DNA from: Gari tellinella
Taxonomy: Eukaryota > Mollusca > Bivalvia > Cardiida > Psammobiidae
Assembly: GCA_922989275.2 (NCBI GenBank)
Contig: OV277858.1
Coordinates: 100,364,794-100,428,793, forward strand
Reading direction: 5' to 3'
Length of the DNA: 64,000 nucleotides
In this document: positions 1 to 9,640 of the stretch, in pieces
Numbering within the stretch: the stretch's first letter is position 1
Layout of the letters: each line of letters begins with the position of its first letter
Made by a program: the position numbers and the translations under genes
Notes under the pieces: generated by a model
Told to the model about the DNA's origin: nothing
Seen by the model: only the letters and a program-made list of their open reading frames with translations
Databases searched by the model: none

Positions 1-506
1 TCTAGCTAAAACTACATCATCCCGGCGAATCGACTGGCATGAGTTCAAACTTTCACCTAATACAGGTTTATAATGGCATGGAGTTTGTTGTGAGTTTCCT
101 CACTCCAAGACTCCTGCCAATTACTTAAAATAAATCTAGTATTCTGTGGTTTGAAATCCGAATAAGGAACATCCATATCAGATTCAGGCAATGCTAGGGC
201 AGACTTAGCTTCTTAGTCTGCTCTCTCATTGCTCTTAATTCCACAATGACTTGGTACCCAACAAAATTTTACATCTTTAGAATTAGACAGTTCGTGATGT
301 TTTAAAACAATATTGTAATAAGTACATTTTTAGTAGAACCTTTACTCAATGATTGTAAAAGAGAAAGAGAATCCGAAAAGATTATATGTTTACTACATTG
401 TATATGATTCATCAGCAATATAATCAAGAGCTAAGTCAATGGCCTTGATCTCTGCTGAAAATATAGAGGCATTGTCAGGGAGCCGAAACTTTGTAACCGT
501 ATTGTC
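1..506 (-). mobile_element. 3' part of an I/Nimb-like LINE: RNase H domain and C-terminus
   Basis: Reading the minus strand gives an RNase H domain: a segment RLPDNASIFSAEIKAI at about 430-500, then WVPSHCGIKSNERAD at about 215-265, which holds the conserved His and the downstream acidic residue of retroelement RNase H. It continues to a RIGHSYLTH-type C-terminus at the left edge of the window, where the element is cut off. RNase H removes the RNA strand during reverse transcription. The domain is typical of the I superfamily (I, Nimb and relatives) and usually absent from CR1. The upstream RT of the same element resumes at 4443, beyond an inserted CR1-like LINE. Frameshifts and stops make it non-functional. 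The clade assignment is inference. Confidence 0.8.
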
Positions 507-797
507 AGTCTTGGTTTCCGTTTCCGGTGGTGCGCGACGGTCACTTTTCTCCTCTCGACTTTTTCTATATTTTCTCAGTACAAAACCATTTTTGCTGAGA
601 AACCTTTACTAGTTTTGGTCTATTAATGCCTAATAAACATCTTTTCATTCAGGTTGGATGGTAAAATATCTCGTATAACCAGAAATTGAATTCTCTATTT
701 TTGACAGTCAATGACATGTACATTTTTTGTAAACCCGCCATTTCTCACGAGCCGTCATGTAAACATCCGGTTGTGAACCAACGTACTGTCAGGTAAC

Positions 798-1532
798 ATG
801 TTTCAGTCTTGTCTACTGTCATTTGTTGTTGCTACTGTCCTAATTATCAACAAGCTTGCAGATGGGACCTATCAGAAAGAGGATAAAGCTCCTGACGAGC
901 TCCAGATTACACGCATTAGACCCATTTCCCTCCCCACCCAGTTTGTCACATGCATGAAGCTGCACATGGGTAAGGCTAAAGGGCCGGTTTGTCGCAACAA
1001 GCTGGTACTCTTATACCTCTGTTCGTTATTATTGGCAGAATCCTATGCCCCAGAACCAAACCCTGGCCCTAGAGCACCAAAGTATCCTTACCAAATATGC
1101 AATAAAGCGTGTAAGTGGACAACGCCTTGTGTCTGCTGTGATAGCTGCGACCTCTGGTACCACCAGGATTGCATGGGAATGTCTGATACAGTGTTTAAAG
1201 TCCTTTCTAAATGTACATGGGAATGTCTACAATGTGGCATGCCTAATTTCTCTACCTGTATTTTTTATTCTTCCTTACTCGACACAAGTAACTCATTTGC
1301 CAGTCTTAGTGATACAACCCACAGCGATGGAGAAATCAGCTTCAGCTGTCCGAATGCCACTTCGTCACCTCGACAACCACCAAGAACAAGTCACACTGAA
1401 AATCGCTATGACTTGCGACTTAGGGTTATTGTTGTTAATTGCCAATCTGTTAAAACTCCAGGCAAAAAGGGCCAACTTGAAAACATGATTGCCTCATCCC
1501 AAGCCGACATCATTATAGGCAATCTTGGTTAG
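798..1532 (+). pseudogene. CR1-like LINE N-terminal region: 2A-like motif, PHD finger, start of endonuclease
   Basis: This 244-codon frame opens the coding part of the CR1-like LINE. Residues about 70-91 are a hydrophobic leucine-rich stretch ending in EPNPGP, which resembles the 2A ribosome-skipping motif known from some APE-type LINEs. Residues about 101-147 form a PHD finger: paired Cys, CDSCDLWYHQDC, then a final CLQC pair. PHD fingers bind histone tails or act as zinc modules and are known in CR1-type elements. Residues about 210-240 start the APE endonuclease (VNCQSVKTPGKKGQLE). The frame ends early because about four bases are missing near 1527, just where the catalytic Glu of the endonuclease should be. 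The Met at 798 is the first available and not otherwise supported. Confidence 0.75.
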
Positions 1533-2649
1533 ACAGCAGCATAAACTCTCAAGAAGTCTTTCCCCCACACTTCAAGTCCTACAGGCGTGACAGGGATGGT
1601 GATTTAAGAGGTGGAGGCGTCTTCATTCTGGTCTCGGACAGTCTCACCAGTAGCGAGCCAGAAGAACTGACCCAAATGGAGACTGTGAGCTGTTATGGGC
1701 CAAAGTCAATGTGAAAGGAACCCAGGACCTGTATATCGGTGCCTTCTACAAACCACCCTCCAAGACAGATCCAGAGTATCTAGACCTGCTCAGCGACAGC
1801 CTCACTAGAATCCCAAGGGGAGCTCATCTATGGCTGGGAGACGACTTGAGTCTTTCGTATTTATTCAATCTCGCCGACATAGACTGGGAAAACGAGTGCC
1901 CCAAGCCACAGGCTGTGAATAGGAACCAATGTCAGCAACTCATAGAGGTTTCCAGGGACGCATTTCTTGAGCAGATGGTTGACAAGCCTACCAGAATCAG
2001 TGAATACACGGTCACAACACTGGACCTTTTCTTCACTGGAAACAAGACTTTGATCAACCGCTGTGAATTACTCCCCGGCATAGGAGATCATGAGGCAGTC
2101 TTCATTGAATCGAGCCTCCGCCCAATGAAGACGAAAACACCTGCCAGGAAAGTCTACCTGTACAAGAAGGCCGACTATGATAACTTCAGAAAGGACCTTA
2201 CAGACTACCTCCCCAAGTTCCTGATTGACACAGCTACTGACACCACTAATAGAATGTGGAACACCTTTGAAAACAAACTAAGTGACCTGATTTCCAAGTA
2301 CATTCCCTCCAAGATGATGACCAACAGTAAGAGGAAGAGACCATGGATAACGAAGCCTATCAAATCCCTCCACCGGAAGAGAAATAAGCTCTACCGAAAG
2401 CTCAAGACATCACATTCTGTCAAAGACCGACAACGCTACCAGCATTCAAAGAGAGAAATCCAGAGAATGGAAAGACAGGCATATTTGCGTTACGTCCAGG
2501 ACCTCATAGAGATTGGTGACCCAGACTCGGACCAGTCCCCTTGTAAGCAGAAGAGGTTCTGGAGTTACATCAAGTCTTTGAACAAGGACAATTTCGGGAT
2601 TTCACCTCTGAAGGACAAAGGCAAACTGCACAATGACCCCACCGACTAG
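1533..2649 (+). pseudogene. CR1-like LINE endonuclease (remainder) and linker
   Basis: After the frameshift the endonuclease can be followed through 1535-1710 (WLDSSINSQEVF, then RDRDGDLRGGGV, which is typical of these enzymes), and then in one open frame from 1711 to 2649. Visible landmarks are LYIGAFYKPPSK, a WLGD core, TTLDLFFT and GIGDHEAVF, the last carrying the catalytic Asp-His pair. The GD(F)N motif is split by six extra codons at about 1846-1863. A basic linker towards RT follows (SKRKRPWITKPIK, RKRNKLYRKLK). The frame ends at a TAG at 2647-2649, and the RT frame continues directly beyond it in the same phase, so this is a nonsense mutation rather than an ORF boundary. Confidence 0.75.
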
Positions 2650-4196
2650 GCAAACATTTTGAACCGACAGTACGAATCTGTATTTACAAGAGAAGATGTA
2701 TCCAGCATACCAACACCAGAGGGCGACCCTATCCCGGACATGCCTGACATAGATGTCACAACTAAGGGGATCACCAAGCTACTCTTAAAGCTCAACCCTA
2801 GGAAGGCTACAGGACCAGATATGATACCAGCACGTATCCTCAAAGAAACGGCACACCAATGTGCTCCCTTCCTGTCTACCATCTACAGGAAGTGCCTCTC
2901 CTCTGGTTCAATCCCTGAGGAATGGAAGACGGCAAATGTCACAGCAATCTTCAAGAAAGGGGAGAGGTACAAGGCCAGCAACTATAGGCCGGTATCCCTC
3001 ACGTCAATACCATGCAAGATGCTGGAGCATATTATTGTTAGTATTATTATGAACCATTTTGACGCCAACGCCATACTGACAGATTCTCAGCACGGTTTTA
3101 GACGGGGACGTAGCTGCAAAACACAACTACTGACCTTCTCTGACGAGCCGGTGAAATCGCTTGACAGGAAGAAACAACACGATGTAGCAGTCCTCGACTT
3201 CAGCAAGGCATTTGACCGGGTCCCACACCATTCTTGACCGACACATCACAGACAGTCATCGTTGATGGAGCCAGTTCCGAGCATGCACCCGTCATAAGCG
3301 GAGTCCCTCAGGGAAGTGTCCTCGGACCCATACTCTTCCTGGCATTCATCAACGACCTTCCCCTTCAAGTTTCTTCTAAGACCAGACTCTTCGCTGATGA
3401 CTATGTAGTCTATAGAGAGATAAACAGCGAGCAAGACTGCAATGCCTTGCAAGAAGACTTGGACAGGCTAGCGGAGTGGGAAAAGCGTTGGGGTATGTCG
3501 TTCCACCCAGACAAGTGTAGTATCTTGCATGTACACCGAAAGAGACAGCCGATCCTTCATGAGTACTCTTTGAAGGGATGCAAGTTATCAACAGAAGATC
3601 ACTGCAAGTACCTCGGAGTCCACATATCACAGAATCTTTCGTGGAACTATCATATAGACAAGACTGTGAAGAATGAAAACAGCACCCTTGGCTTCCTCCG
3701 CAGAAACTTGCATGTCACCAACGAAGACGTCAACAGTATGGCATACAAGACACTCGTCCGACCAAACATGGAATACTGTTCGACAATCTGGAACCTTTAC
3801 ACAAAGGAACAGACCAAGAAGCTGGAAATGGTCCAAAGGAGGGCTGCAAGGTTTGCGACCAACCGCTACCACAATACTAGCAGTGTCACCAGTATGCTCG
3901 ACCATCTGGATTGGGACACTTTGGAGTCCAGAAGAACCTGTTCCCAGCTAACGATGCTCTACAAGATCTCCAATGGCCTTGTAGACATCCCGGCTGACAG
4001 GTACCTCACCCTGGCACAGAGCGTCACCAGATCTACCCACTCCATGAACTATCGGATGCCATCCACATCTACATCGTATCACAGATACTCCTTCTTTCCA
4101 CGGACAATAGCAGCATGGAACAGTTTGCCAGCTGATGACGCAGAGTCCCCCGACTTGGTATCCTTCAAGCGGGGACTCGGATCCCTCCCTTTCTAA
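2650..4196 (+). pseudogene. CR1-like LINE reverse transcriptase
   Basis: RT motifs appear in order: RKATGPDMIPARIL, TAIFKKGE and NYRPVSLTS, QHGFRRGRSCKTQL, and VAVLDFSKAFDRVPH (motif A) in the frame ending at 3237. Then GVPQGSVLGPILF (motif B), RLFADDYVVY (motif C, catalytic Asp pair) and KYLGVHIS follow in another frame ending at the stop at 4196. The junction at about 3230 lacks the roughly 20-25 residues usually found between motif A and FLTDTSQTV, so a deletion rather than a single-base slip caused the frame change. Catalytic residues on both sides remain. RT would copy the element RNA at the nicked target. The copy is non-functional. Confidence 0.85.
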
Positions 4197-4442
4197 ACCT
4201 TAAGTAGGGCCCCAGCTGTAAGTAGCCACCAGTTATACTCAAGGCTGTGCCGGCCACGGCCACCGCAACCGGAGAGGTTTGGGATGAGGGGGTGAAAAAG
4301 CAGCTGTCGTATCTTTTTCTACTTCTGACTTTACTCAACCTATTTCTATCTTTCCTTTACTTCATTTCATACTCTTTTCTTGACTAGCACCACCGTTGCG
4401 TAATAGTCACGATTGACTGCGTCAACGTACGATGTAGATGTA
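4197..4442 (+). other. 3' untranslated tail of the CR1-like LINE
   Basis: Non-coding sequence with a pyrimidine-rich block (about 4315-4380) ending in GATGTAGATGTA. A short repeated terminal unit instead of poly(A) fits CR1-group elements. The 3' boundary is set by resumption of the host LINE at 4443. Confidence 0.65.
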
Positions 4443-5319
4443 GACAAAAACAGCGGCCACCTTCTCATCATCAGTATAAACATGTTGATAATCTTCAAAT
4501 TAAGAAATGATTTCATTAAAAAAGATTTGAATTCAAGCGAGCTTATTTCATTCTTCTTATGCCAAGTAAGATAAAAATGCCTTTCGGTTGTTTAATAGTC
4601 CAAGGTGGTAAAGATTCGACTTTGGACTCTTCAACCAAAGGCAAATCAAAAGAGTTTTTCATACGTATTCCAAAAGATGGAATAACATTTTCTTTAGATT
4701 TAAATAAACGTTCATGTTTAGGTTTAAACACGTTATTACATGTTGAATTTGAACGGTTTGAAGCTAACTTTGAAGTATACTGCATGGATAGTTTTTCACG
4801 ACGAGAGTAAAGAGAAGGCTCAGTGGCCTCAACATATAAACTTTTAGCAGGAGATGTCCTAAAGGCACCCAATGCTAAACGTAAACCTTGATGATGAATT
4901 TGGTCAAGCATCCGCAAGTATGATTTCCGTGCAGAGCCATAAACATATCATACATAATCATGTTTGGATATTACTAAACATCGATCTGTATAATCTAAGC
5001 ATTATAGTGCGATCTGCACCCCAGTCGGTTTGTGCAAGAACGTGAAGTAATTTCAATTTTTTCTGGCATTTTGCCTTTAAATATTTAATATGAGGGATAA
5101 AAGGAAGTTTGTTGTCAAATATGACGCCGATAATTTCGCCTGATCCACGACTGGAATGGGCTACCATTCAGGTGCAATTCGGGATCAGGATAAAAAATTT
5201 CTCAGTTGACAGATTGTACACAATATGATTTTGATCTAGAAAATTTAAAACCATTCTCAGTAGCCCATTCTGGATTTCATTAATTGACAGTTGAAGTTGA
5301 CATTCAGCTGTATTAATGT

Positions 5320-5612
5320 TGTTTTTTTGGAACGGATGGATAAGTTGGATTTTACGGCACTGCGACACAAAATAGGTCATATAGCGCCGATGATTGATGA
5401 GAGGTGATGAGATGAAATGATGATTTCAGGAAGATGGTTTCGGCTAATCCCATTCGTTGACCAGCAGCGCATGGGATCAAAACCACCGACATGCCTTCCT
5501 TTTAGTTTTTGTCAGAGGGAATAATCTCGGTCTAATAAACAGAAACAATTGCATTTGACAATTAAGTCCCAGAACTGCGGCAAAGTAGGAAGGTCTCTGG
5601 GGCCACCAACAT
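5320..5612 (-). mobile_element. SINE-like repeat inserted in LINE RT (family S1)
   Basis: On the minus strand the repeat starts GCCCCAGAGACCTTCCTAC and ends with a LINE-type tail GTGTCGCAGTGCCGTAAAA. Its 5' half recurs at 58353-58470 (plus strand) and the opening 35 bases recur, diverged, at about 12010-12050. The tail recurs at 13424 and 59853. It interrupts the RT frame at the YVDD box. The internal GGTTTTGATCCCA could be a pol III B-box remnant, but no convincing A-box was seen, so tRNA origin is unproven. Confidence 0.6.
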
Positions 5613-5751
5613 ATAATGAACAATCTATGTCATTTGTTAAACATTTAACAATATTATTAATTTTGACATTAAAAAGAGTCATTCTCAGTGTTGTTATACT
5701 TTCTGGTCCTTTGGAATCATTGATTTAAGCGCATTTACAGTTGAAAGTTGA

Positions 5752-5875
5752 ATTCCGCTTAAGCTGGTGCTAGGGGACGTGAGCACTGTTGCATATTACA
5801 GTATTGCTCATGAACAGACTCAATTAAACCGAGTCTGCAATTTTCAGTATTTGCTTTGTTTTCTGTGCTTTCGAA
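5752..5875. repeat. Short inserted repeat with a GCTCATGAACAGACTC core
   Basis: A segment of about 120 bp interrupts the LINE RT just after motif B. It contains GCTCATGAACAGACTC followed by AATTAAACCGAGTCTGC, an imperfect inverted repeat around the GACTC/GAGTC pair. The LINE reading resumes on both sides. Family unknown; boundaries approximate. Confidence 0.45.
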
Positions 5876-6044
5876 GGATCTCCCCTTATTCAGATTTACT
5901 GACAAAATGCTTCCTTGTGGAACACCCATTTCCTCCTTTTGCATATCAGAAAGGGCAGTTCCAAATCGGACTTGAACGTTTAATTATTTCCCGTGTTACT
6001 AATAATCTTCTTGTCATAGAATTTTTGTTAGATGTTTTACATGT

Positions 6045-6440
6045 ATTTACTTACTGTGTTGACGGTCTTTTTGATTGTAAGGTTGTGGAACAGGGTTTAT
6101 ATTTCATGTACACTGTTCGTCTTTATAGGTGAATATAGGAGATAAGAGTTAGGTTGGGCGCCCCTAAACCCAAGTTTAACCACCAGTGGTTATTAATAAT
6201 TAATTTATAATTAATTATTGATTGCTACTGACCGTACCAAGGCGGGCTCCTATGTTCACTTTGCTTTTATGTTTGTCTTGCGTGTTTTCTATTTAGTGTG
6301 TAGATGAAGGAATGGCATTGCGTGTGTGTGTATGTGTGTGTGTTTGTAATGGTATGACTGTGTGTGTTTTCTGCTTGAGAGATGGGTGTATCATTTGTGT
6401 TGCGTTTCCTGCTTGAGTCTTTCGTATTTATTTGAAAATC
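6045..6440 (+). repeat. GT-tailed dispersed repeat, copy 1
   Basis: A ~395-bp unit containing GTTGGGCGCCCCTAAACCC, GACCGTACCAAGGCGGGCTC, a TGTGTG microsatellite, and an end reading CTTGAGTCTTTCGTATTTATT (quoted in two parts here: CTTGAGTCTTTCG and TATTTATT). It recurs at 12785-13181 (same strand) and 17636-17945 (opposite strand). It interrupts the minus-strand LINE RT. There is no coding content: frames through the TG tract are poly Cys/Val artefacts. Class unknown, probably a non-autonomous element. Confidence 0.7.
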
Positions 6441-7467
6441 CCTAAATTTAAAACAAATTTCAATAAAATTGGAAGTCGGCCTTGAATGCCGTTTTCATAT
6501 AGGTCTTTCATAATGCCGTATTTCCATGTTGTATCATATGCTTTCTCAAGATCAAAGAAGACAGCAACTAAGTGCTCTTTCTTGACGAAAGCTTCACTAA
6601 TAAAATATTCAAATCTGCTTTAATGATCATTAGTGCTTCTTTTGCTCCTGAATCCACACGATACTCCGTAATGAGATTGTTGGACTCAAGATACCAAACA
6701 AGTCTTGCATCAATCATGCGTTCTAAGGTTTTGCATACGCAACTCGTCAAAGCTATGGGACGATAACTATTTGGATCTGTGTTATACTTACCAGACTTTG
6801 GAACAGAGATGACTGTCGCCTGTTTCCAAAACTTGGAAACTTTACCACTTGACCATATGTGGTTAAAAATATATAAAAGAACATTCATACAAATTATAGG
6901 CAAGTGTTTTAAAAATTGATAATGAATATCATCAGGACCAACAGCTGTATCGTGGGATTTGTTAAGAGAATCATGGAGTTCTTTTTCAGTAAAGGTAAAA
7001 AGTTGATATTCCTAAATTCAGGAGTAGACTTAGCGGATGAAGAGTTTTTAGCAAAAGTTTCAGCCAAGAAATTGGCGATGTTTTTAACATCTGTTAATTT
7101 CTGATCATCAACATTTTAATGTCCAAATGAAGATTTACCTTTATCGCTTATTTTACGTATCATATCCCATACCTTCTATACTGATGAGCGATAATTTAAT
7201 TTAGATACATAGTTCTTCCAAGACTGCGAGTTTGCAATCTTGAAAGTACGACGAGCTTTAGCCCTATATACTCTAAAATGGTTTAAATTGTCCTCAGTAA
7301 AACTAATTCTAAACCTTCTTAGAACACGTTTACGAATAGCAATAGCCTCCTTACAATCATCATTATACCAAGGTTTTTGGAGGTTTCTTAGGGTTTGATG
7401 AGGACTGAGGAATGCATTCTTCTGCTATTGAATATAAAATAGAGGTGAACTTTTCAATGGGGTCATC

Positions 7468-7497
7468 CACAGGTACTTGACACATACTTTATTATCT

Positions 7498-7532
<35 letters not shown>

Positions 7533-8526
7533 TATATAAAAAAAAAATTTTTTTTTTTTTATTATACTTCTATTATAGATACAAGGTAAACAGCGCAATT
7601 CAACACCTAGTCTTTACTATCGACTTAAGCTGATGCTAAAATAGACTCGATCGCCGATATTCTCTTGTGGTACCCTCGGGAAATGATTAATTTATCAATA
7701 TCTACTTTTTATTTCATCAAATTCCGTCAAATAACGCCACAGTATGTGAATTATAACGAAAATAAGCATAAAAAAGTTTTCTGTCGTTCTCTTGGTACAT
7801 AGCAACGAATGTACATGTAGGGGTGATCTGTTATTTGTCCACAATAAACGGCCTATGCCACTGGAACTTTCACCAAATATTATAAATCATCTTTAAATGA
7901 AATATTATCAGTTTTATATAATTTACATAGAATGCAAAATTAAAAGAAACTTTACCTGTTTAATTTTGACCAATGAGATCGCTCCGTTCATTCAATTCAT
8001 TCCGGTATTCAAAATGGCATTCACAATGAAATGAGTCTTTCACTTGTCAATTTCATGCCAAATTACATGTATATTTCATATAGCTGATAGTGAAGAGGGT
8101 CATGTTCCGACACAAACGCGTTTGCTCTAATGAAATTAGGTGAAAGTTCCAGCCGTAAAGGCCGTTAAATGTGCAAACCGACTAGATTACCCCTTATTTT
8201 GGGCAATAAATTCTGTACCAAGAGAACGACAGAAAACTTTTTTATGCTTATTTTCGTTATAATTCACGTACTGTGGCGTTATCTGACGGAATTTGATGAA
8301 ATAAAAAGTAGATATTGATAAATTAATCCTTTCCCGAGGATACCACAAGAGAATATCGGCGATCGAGTCTATTTTAGCATCAGTTTAAGTGGATAGTAAA
8401 GACTAGGTGTCGAATTGCGCTGTTTACCTTGTATCTATAATAGAAGTATAGTAAAAAAAAAAAATTTTTTTTTTTTTAAGGGGGGGGGGTGTTAATAGAT
8501 AATAAAGTATGTGTCAAGTACCTGTG
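7468..8526. mobile_element. Non-autonomous DNA transposon, ~410-bp terminal inverted repeats
   Basis: The left arm 7468-7878 and right arm 8118-8526 are reverse complements, starting CACAGGTACTTGAC. Each contains a long C/G tract (about 30 C on the left, 10 G on the right) and an A/T tract. It is flanked by a perfect 8-bp duplication, GGGTCATC at 7460-7467 and 8527-8534. Deleting the element plus one copy restores the host LINE frame (DDIDDP joined to IEKF). There is no transposase ORF. An 8-bp duplication and terminal CA fit hAT, P or some Mutator-type elements; the long arms do not decide between them. Confidence 0.88.
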
Positions 8527-8534
8527 GGGTCATC

Positions 8535-9301
8535 AATATCATCAGATACATCTGAATCAAATTTCTCCTGACACAGAATTTCAACATTTTCCCAATTTGC
8601 CTTTTTGAGTTTCCAGCGAGAAACACATTCCTCGACTGGAGAAGCAATATTATTTAGAAATATTGGAAAGTGGTCACTTCCACATTGGTCGTCACCAACT
8701 CTCCAATCATTATCCAAATAAACAGTTGGGTAACAAATAGAAAGATCAAGGCAAGTTAAGAACCCTGATGCCGGGTGAAGATAAGTTGGAGACTTATTGT
8801 TGAAGATGCACAAATCGTGCTCACCAACAAAATCCTCAACAACCTTACCCATAGCATTAGTATTATCAGAACCCCATAATGGATTATGACTTTTAAAATT
8901 ACTTTAAAACAAAATAAAAGGTGACGGCAATTGTTCAATCAGAGCATCAAGATCTTTTTTTTATCAATAGTGGTCCTTGGCGGAATATAAGTTGAACACA
9001 TTGTAATAGCTTTGTGAAGGGTTGCACTGACAGCAACAACTTGTAAATTAGTGTTGATAGATAAATGACTATGAACAACAGAGTTGTTCACAATAATGGA
9101 AGAGCCGCCAGCAGCTCTTTCACCATCATTAAAAATATGAATATAAATAGAATAATTTCTAAAGTTGATTTGATCAGTGTCTTTCAAGAATGTTTCTTGA
9201 AGACACACGATCGAATGATCGTGCTTATTCAATAACAGAAGAATTTCATTGTAAGTTGCCTTAAGTCCTCCACAATTCCATTGTATAACGCAATTTTTCA
9301 T
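8535..9301 (-). pseudogene. I/Nimb-like LINE ORF2 N-terminus: APE endonuclease
   Basis: The minus strand from 9301 starts MKNCVIQWNCGGLK, the usual opening of ORF2 in this group. It continues IVCLQETFL (catalytic Glu), ERAAGGSSIIVNN, STYIPPRT, then after a frameshift near 8938 FGDFNSHNP-like sequence, NTNAMGKVVEDFV, and GSDHFPIFL (catalytic Asp-His) at about 8670. It runs into the linker to RT at the 8-bp duplication of the TIR element. APE endonuclease nicks target DNA to prime reverse transcription. The key residues are present, but at least one frameshift near 8940 and the later insertions disable the ORF. Confidence 0.85.
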
Positions 9302-9334
9302 TATTGATTAAAGATTAAAGAATGATAAAATCAT

Positions 9335-9640
9335 TTAGTCAGATGGAGGTTGAATAGGGACAATCTTTTTGTCCCTAGATTTCTTAATGGGAGACTTTGA
9401 GGAAGGGGCGGTGGATGTATTAACGTCCATCGACCCATTCATCAAAGTCGCCACATCCAGGCATCTTTGCAGGCTAATTTCGTCATTGGCCAGGATCGCC
9501 CGATCGATGGTGGAAGATTCAACTCGATGGATTTCACCCAAGAGTGTTGAAAGCGATAGTAGGTTGCATTTAAACACCCTTAAACACCATATCCAGAAAG
9601 TCTTTGGACTCAGGACATCTACCAACACAATAAAAACAAG
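9335..9640 (-). pseudogene. I/Nimb-like LINE ORF1 C-terminal remnant
   Basis: On the minus strand, immediately upstream of ORF2, an open frame ends LMNGSMDVNT then KSPIKKSRDKKIVPIQPP, a basic tail, and stops about 30 bases before the ORF2 Met. Position and basic composition fit the end of a LINE ORF1 nucleic-acid-binding protein. The zinc-knuckle part is not readable. The 5' part of the LINE is missing because a CR1-like fragment abuts at about 9640. Confidence 0.5.

Larger units (their letters stand above)
507..4442 (+). mobile_element. Near full-length CR1-like non-LTR retrotransposon (PHD finger, APE endonuclease, RT)
   Basis: A single LINE of about 3.9 kb: a 5' leader (507-797), a PHD-finger and endonuclease region (798-2649), an RT region (2659-4196) and a 3' tail ending in a repeated GATGTA unit, as in many CR1-group elements. 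It lies in the opposite orientation inside the RNase H region of an I/Nimb-like LINE. Joining base 506 to base 4443 restores that host frame (AVFV then DNTVT), which fixes the ends to within a few bases. No target duplication longer than a couple of bases is seen. The coding region is dead: a small deletion in the endonuclease, an in-frame stop at 2647-2649 and a larger deletion in RT. Confidence 0.85.
4443..7467 (-). pseudogene. I/Nimb-like LINE reverse transcriptase, split by three insertions
   Basis: Read on the minus strand from 7467 down: linker (WYNDDCKEAIAIRKRV at about 7330-7380), RT fingers (PNSYRPIALTSCVCKT at about 6725-6780), motif A (FFDLEKAYDTTWKYG at about 6515-6560), motif B (GVPQGSILSV near 5900-5930), the start of motif C (SLYV near 5612), then the thumb (GVIFDNKLPF near 5110) and a connection region (HHQGLRLALGAFRTSP near 4860). 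The RT is broken by a GT-tailed repeat at 6045-6440, a short repeat at about 5752-5875 and a SINE at about 5320-5612, besides frameshifts. The endonuclease lies at 8535-9301 and RNase H at 1-506. The parts align in order once insertions are skipped, so they are one element. Confidence 0.82.

Noticed and set aside
3246..3905. Minus-strand frames opposite the LINE RT
   Set aside because: Shadows of the plus-strand RT coding sequence.
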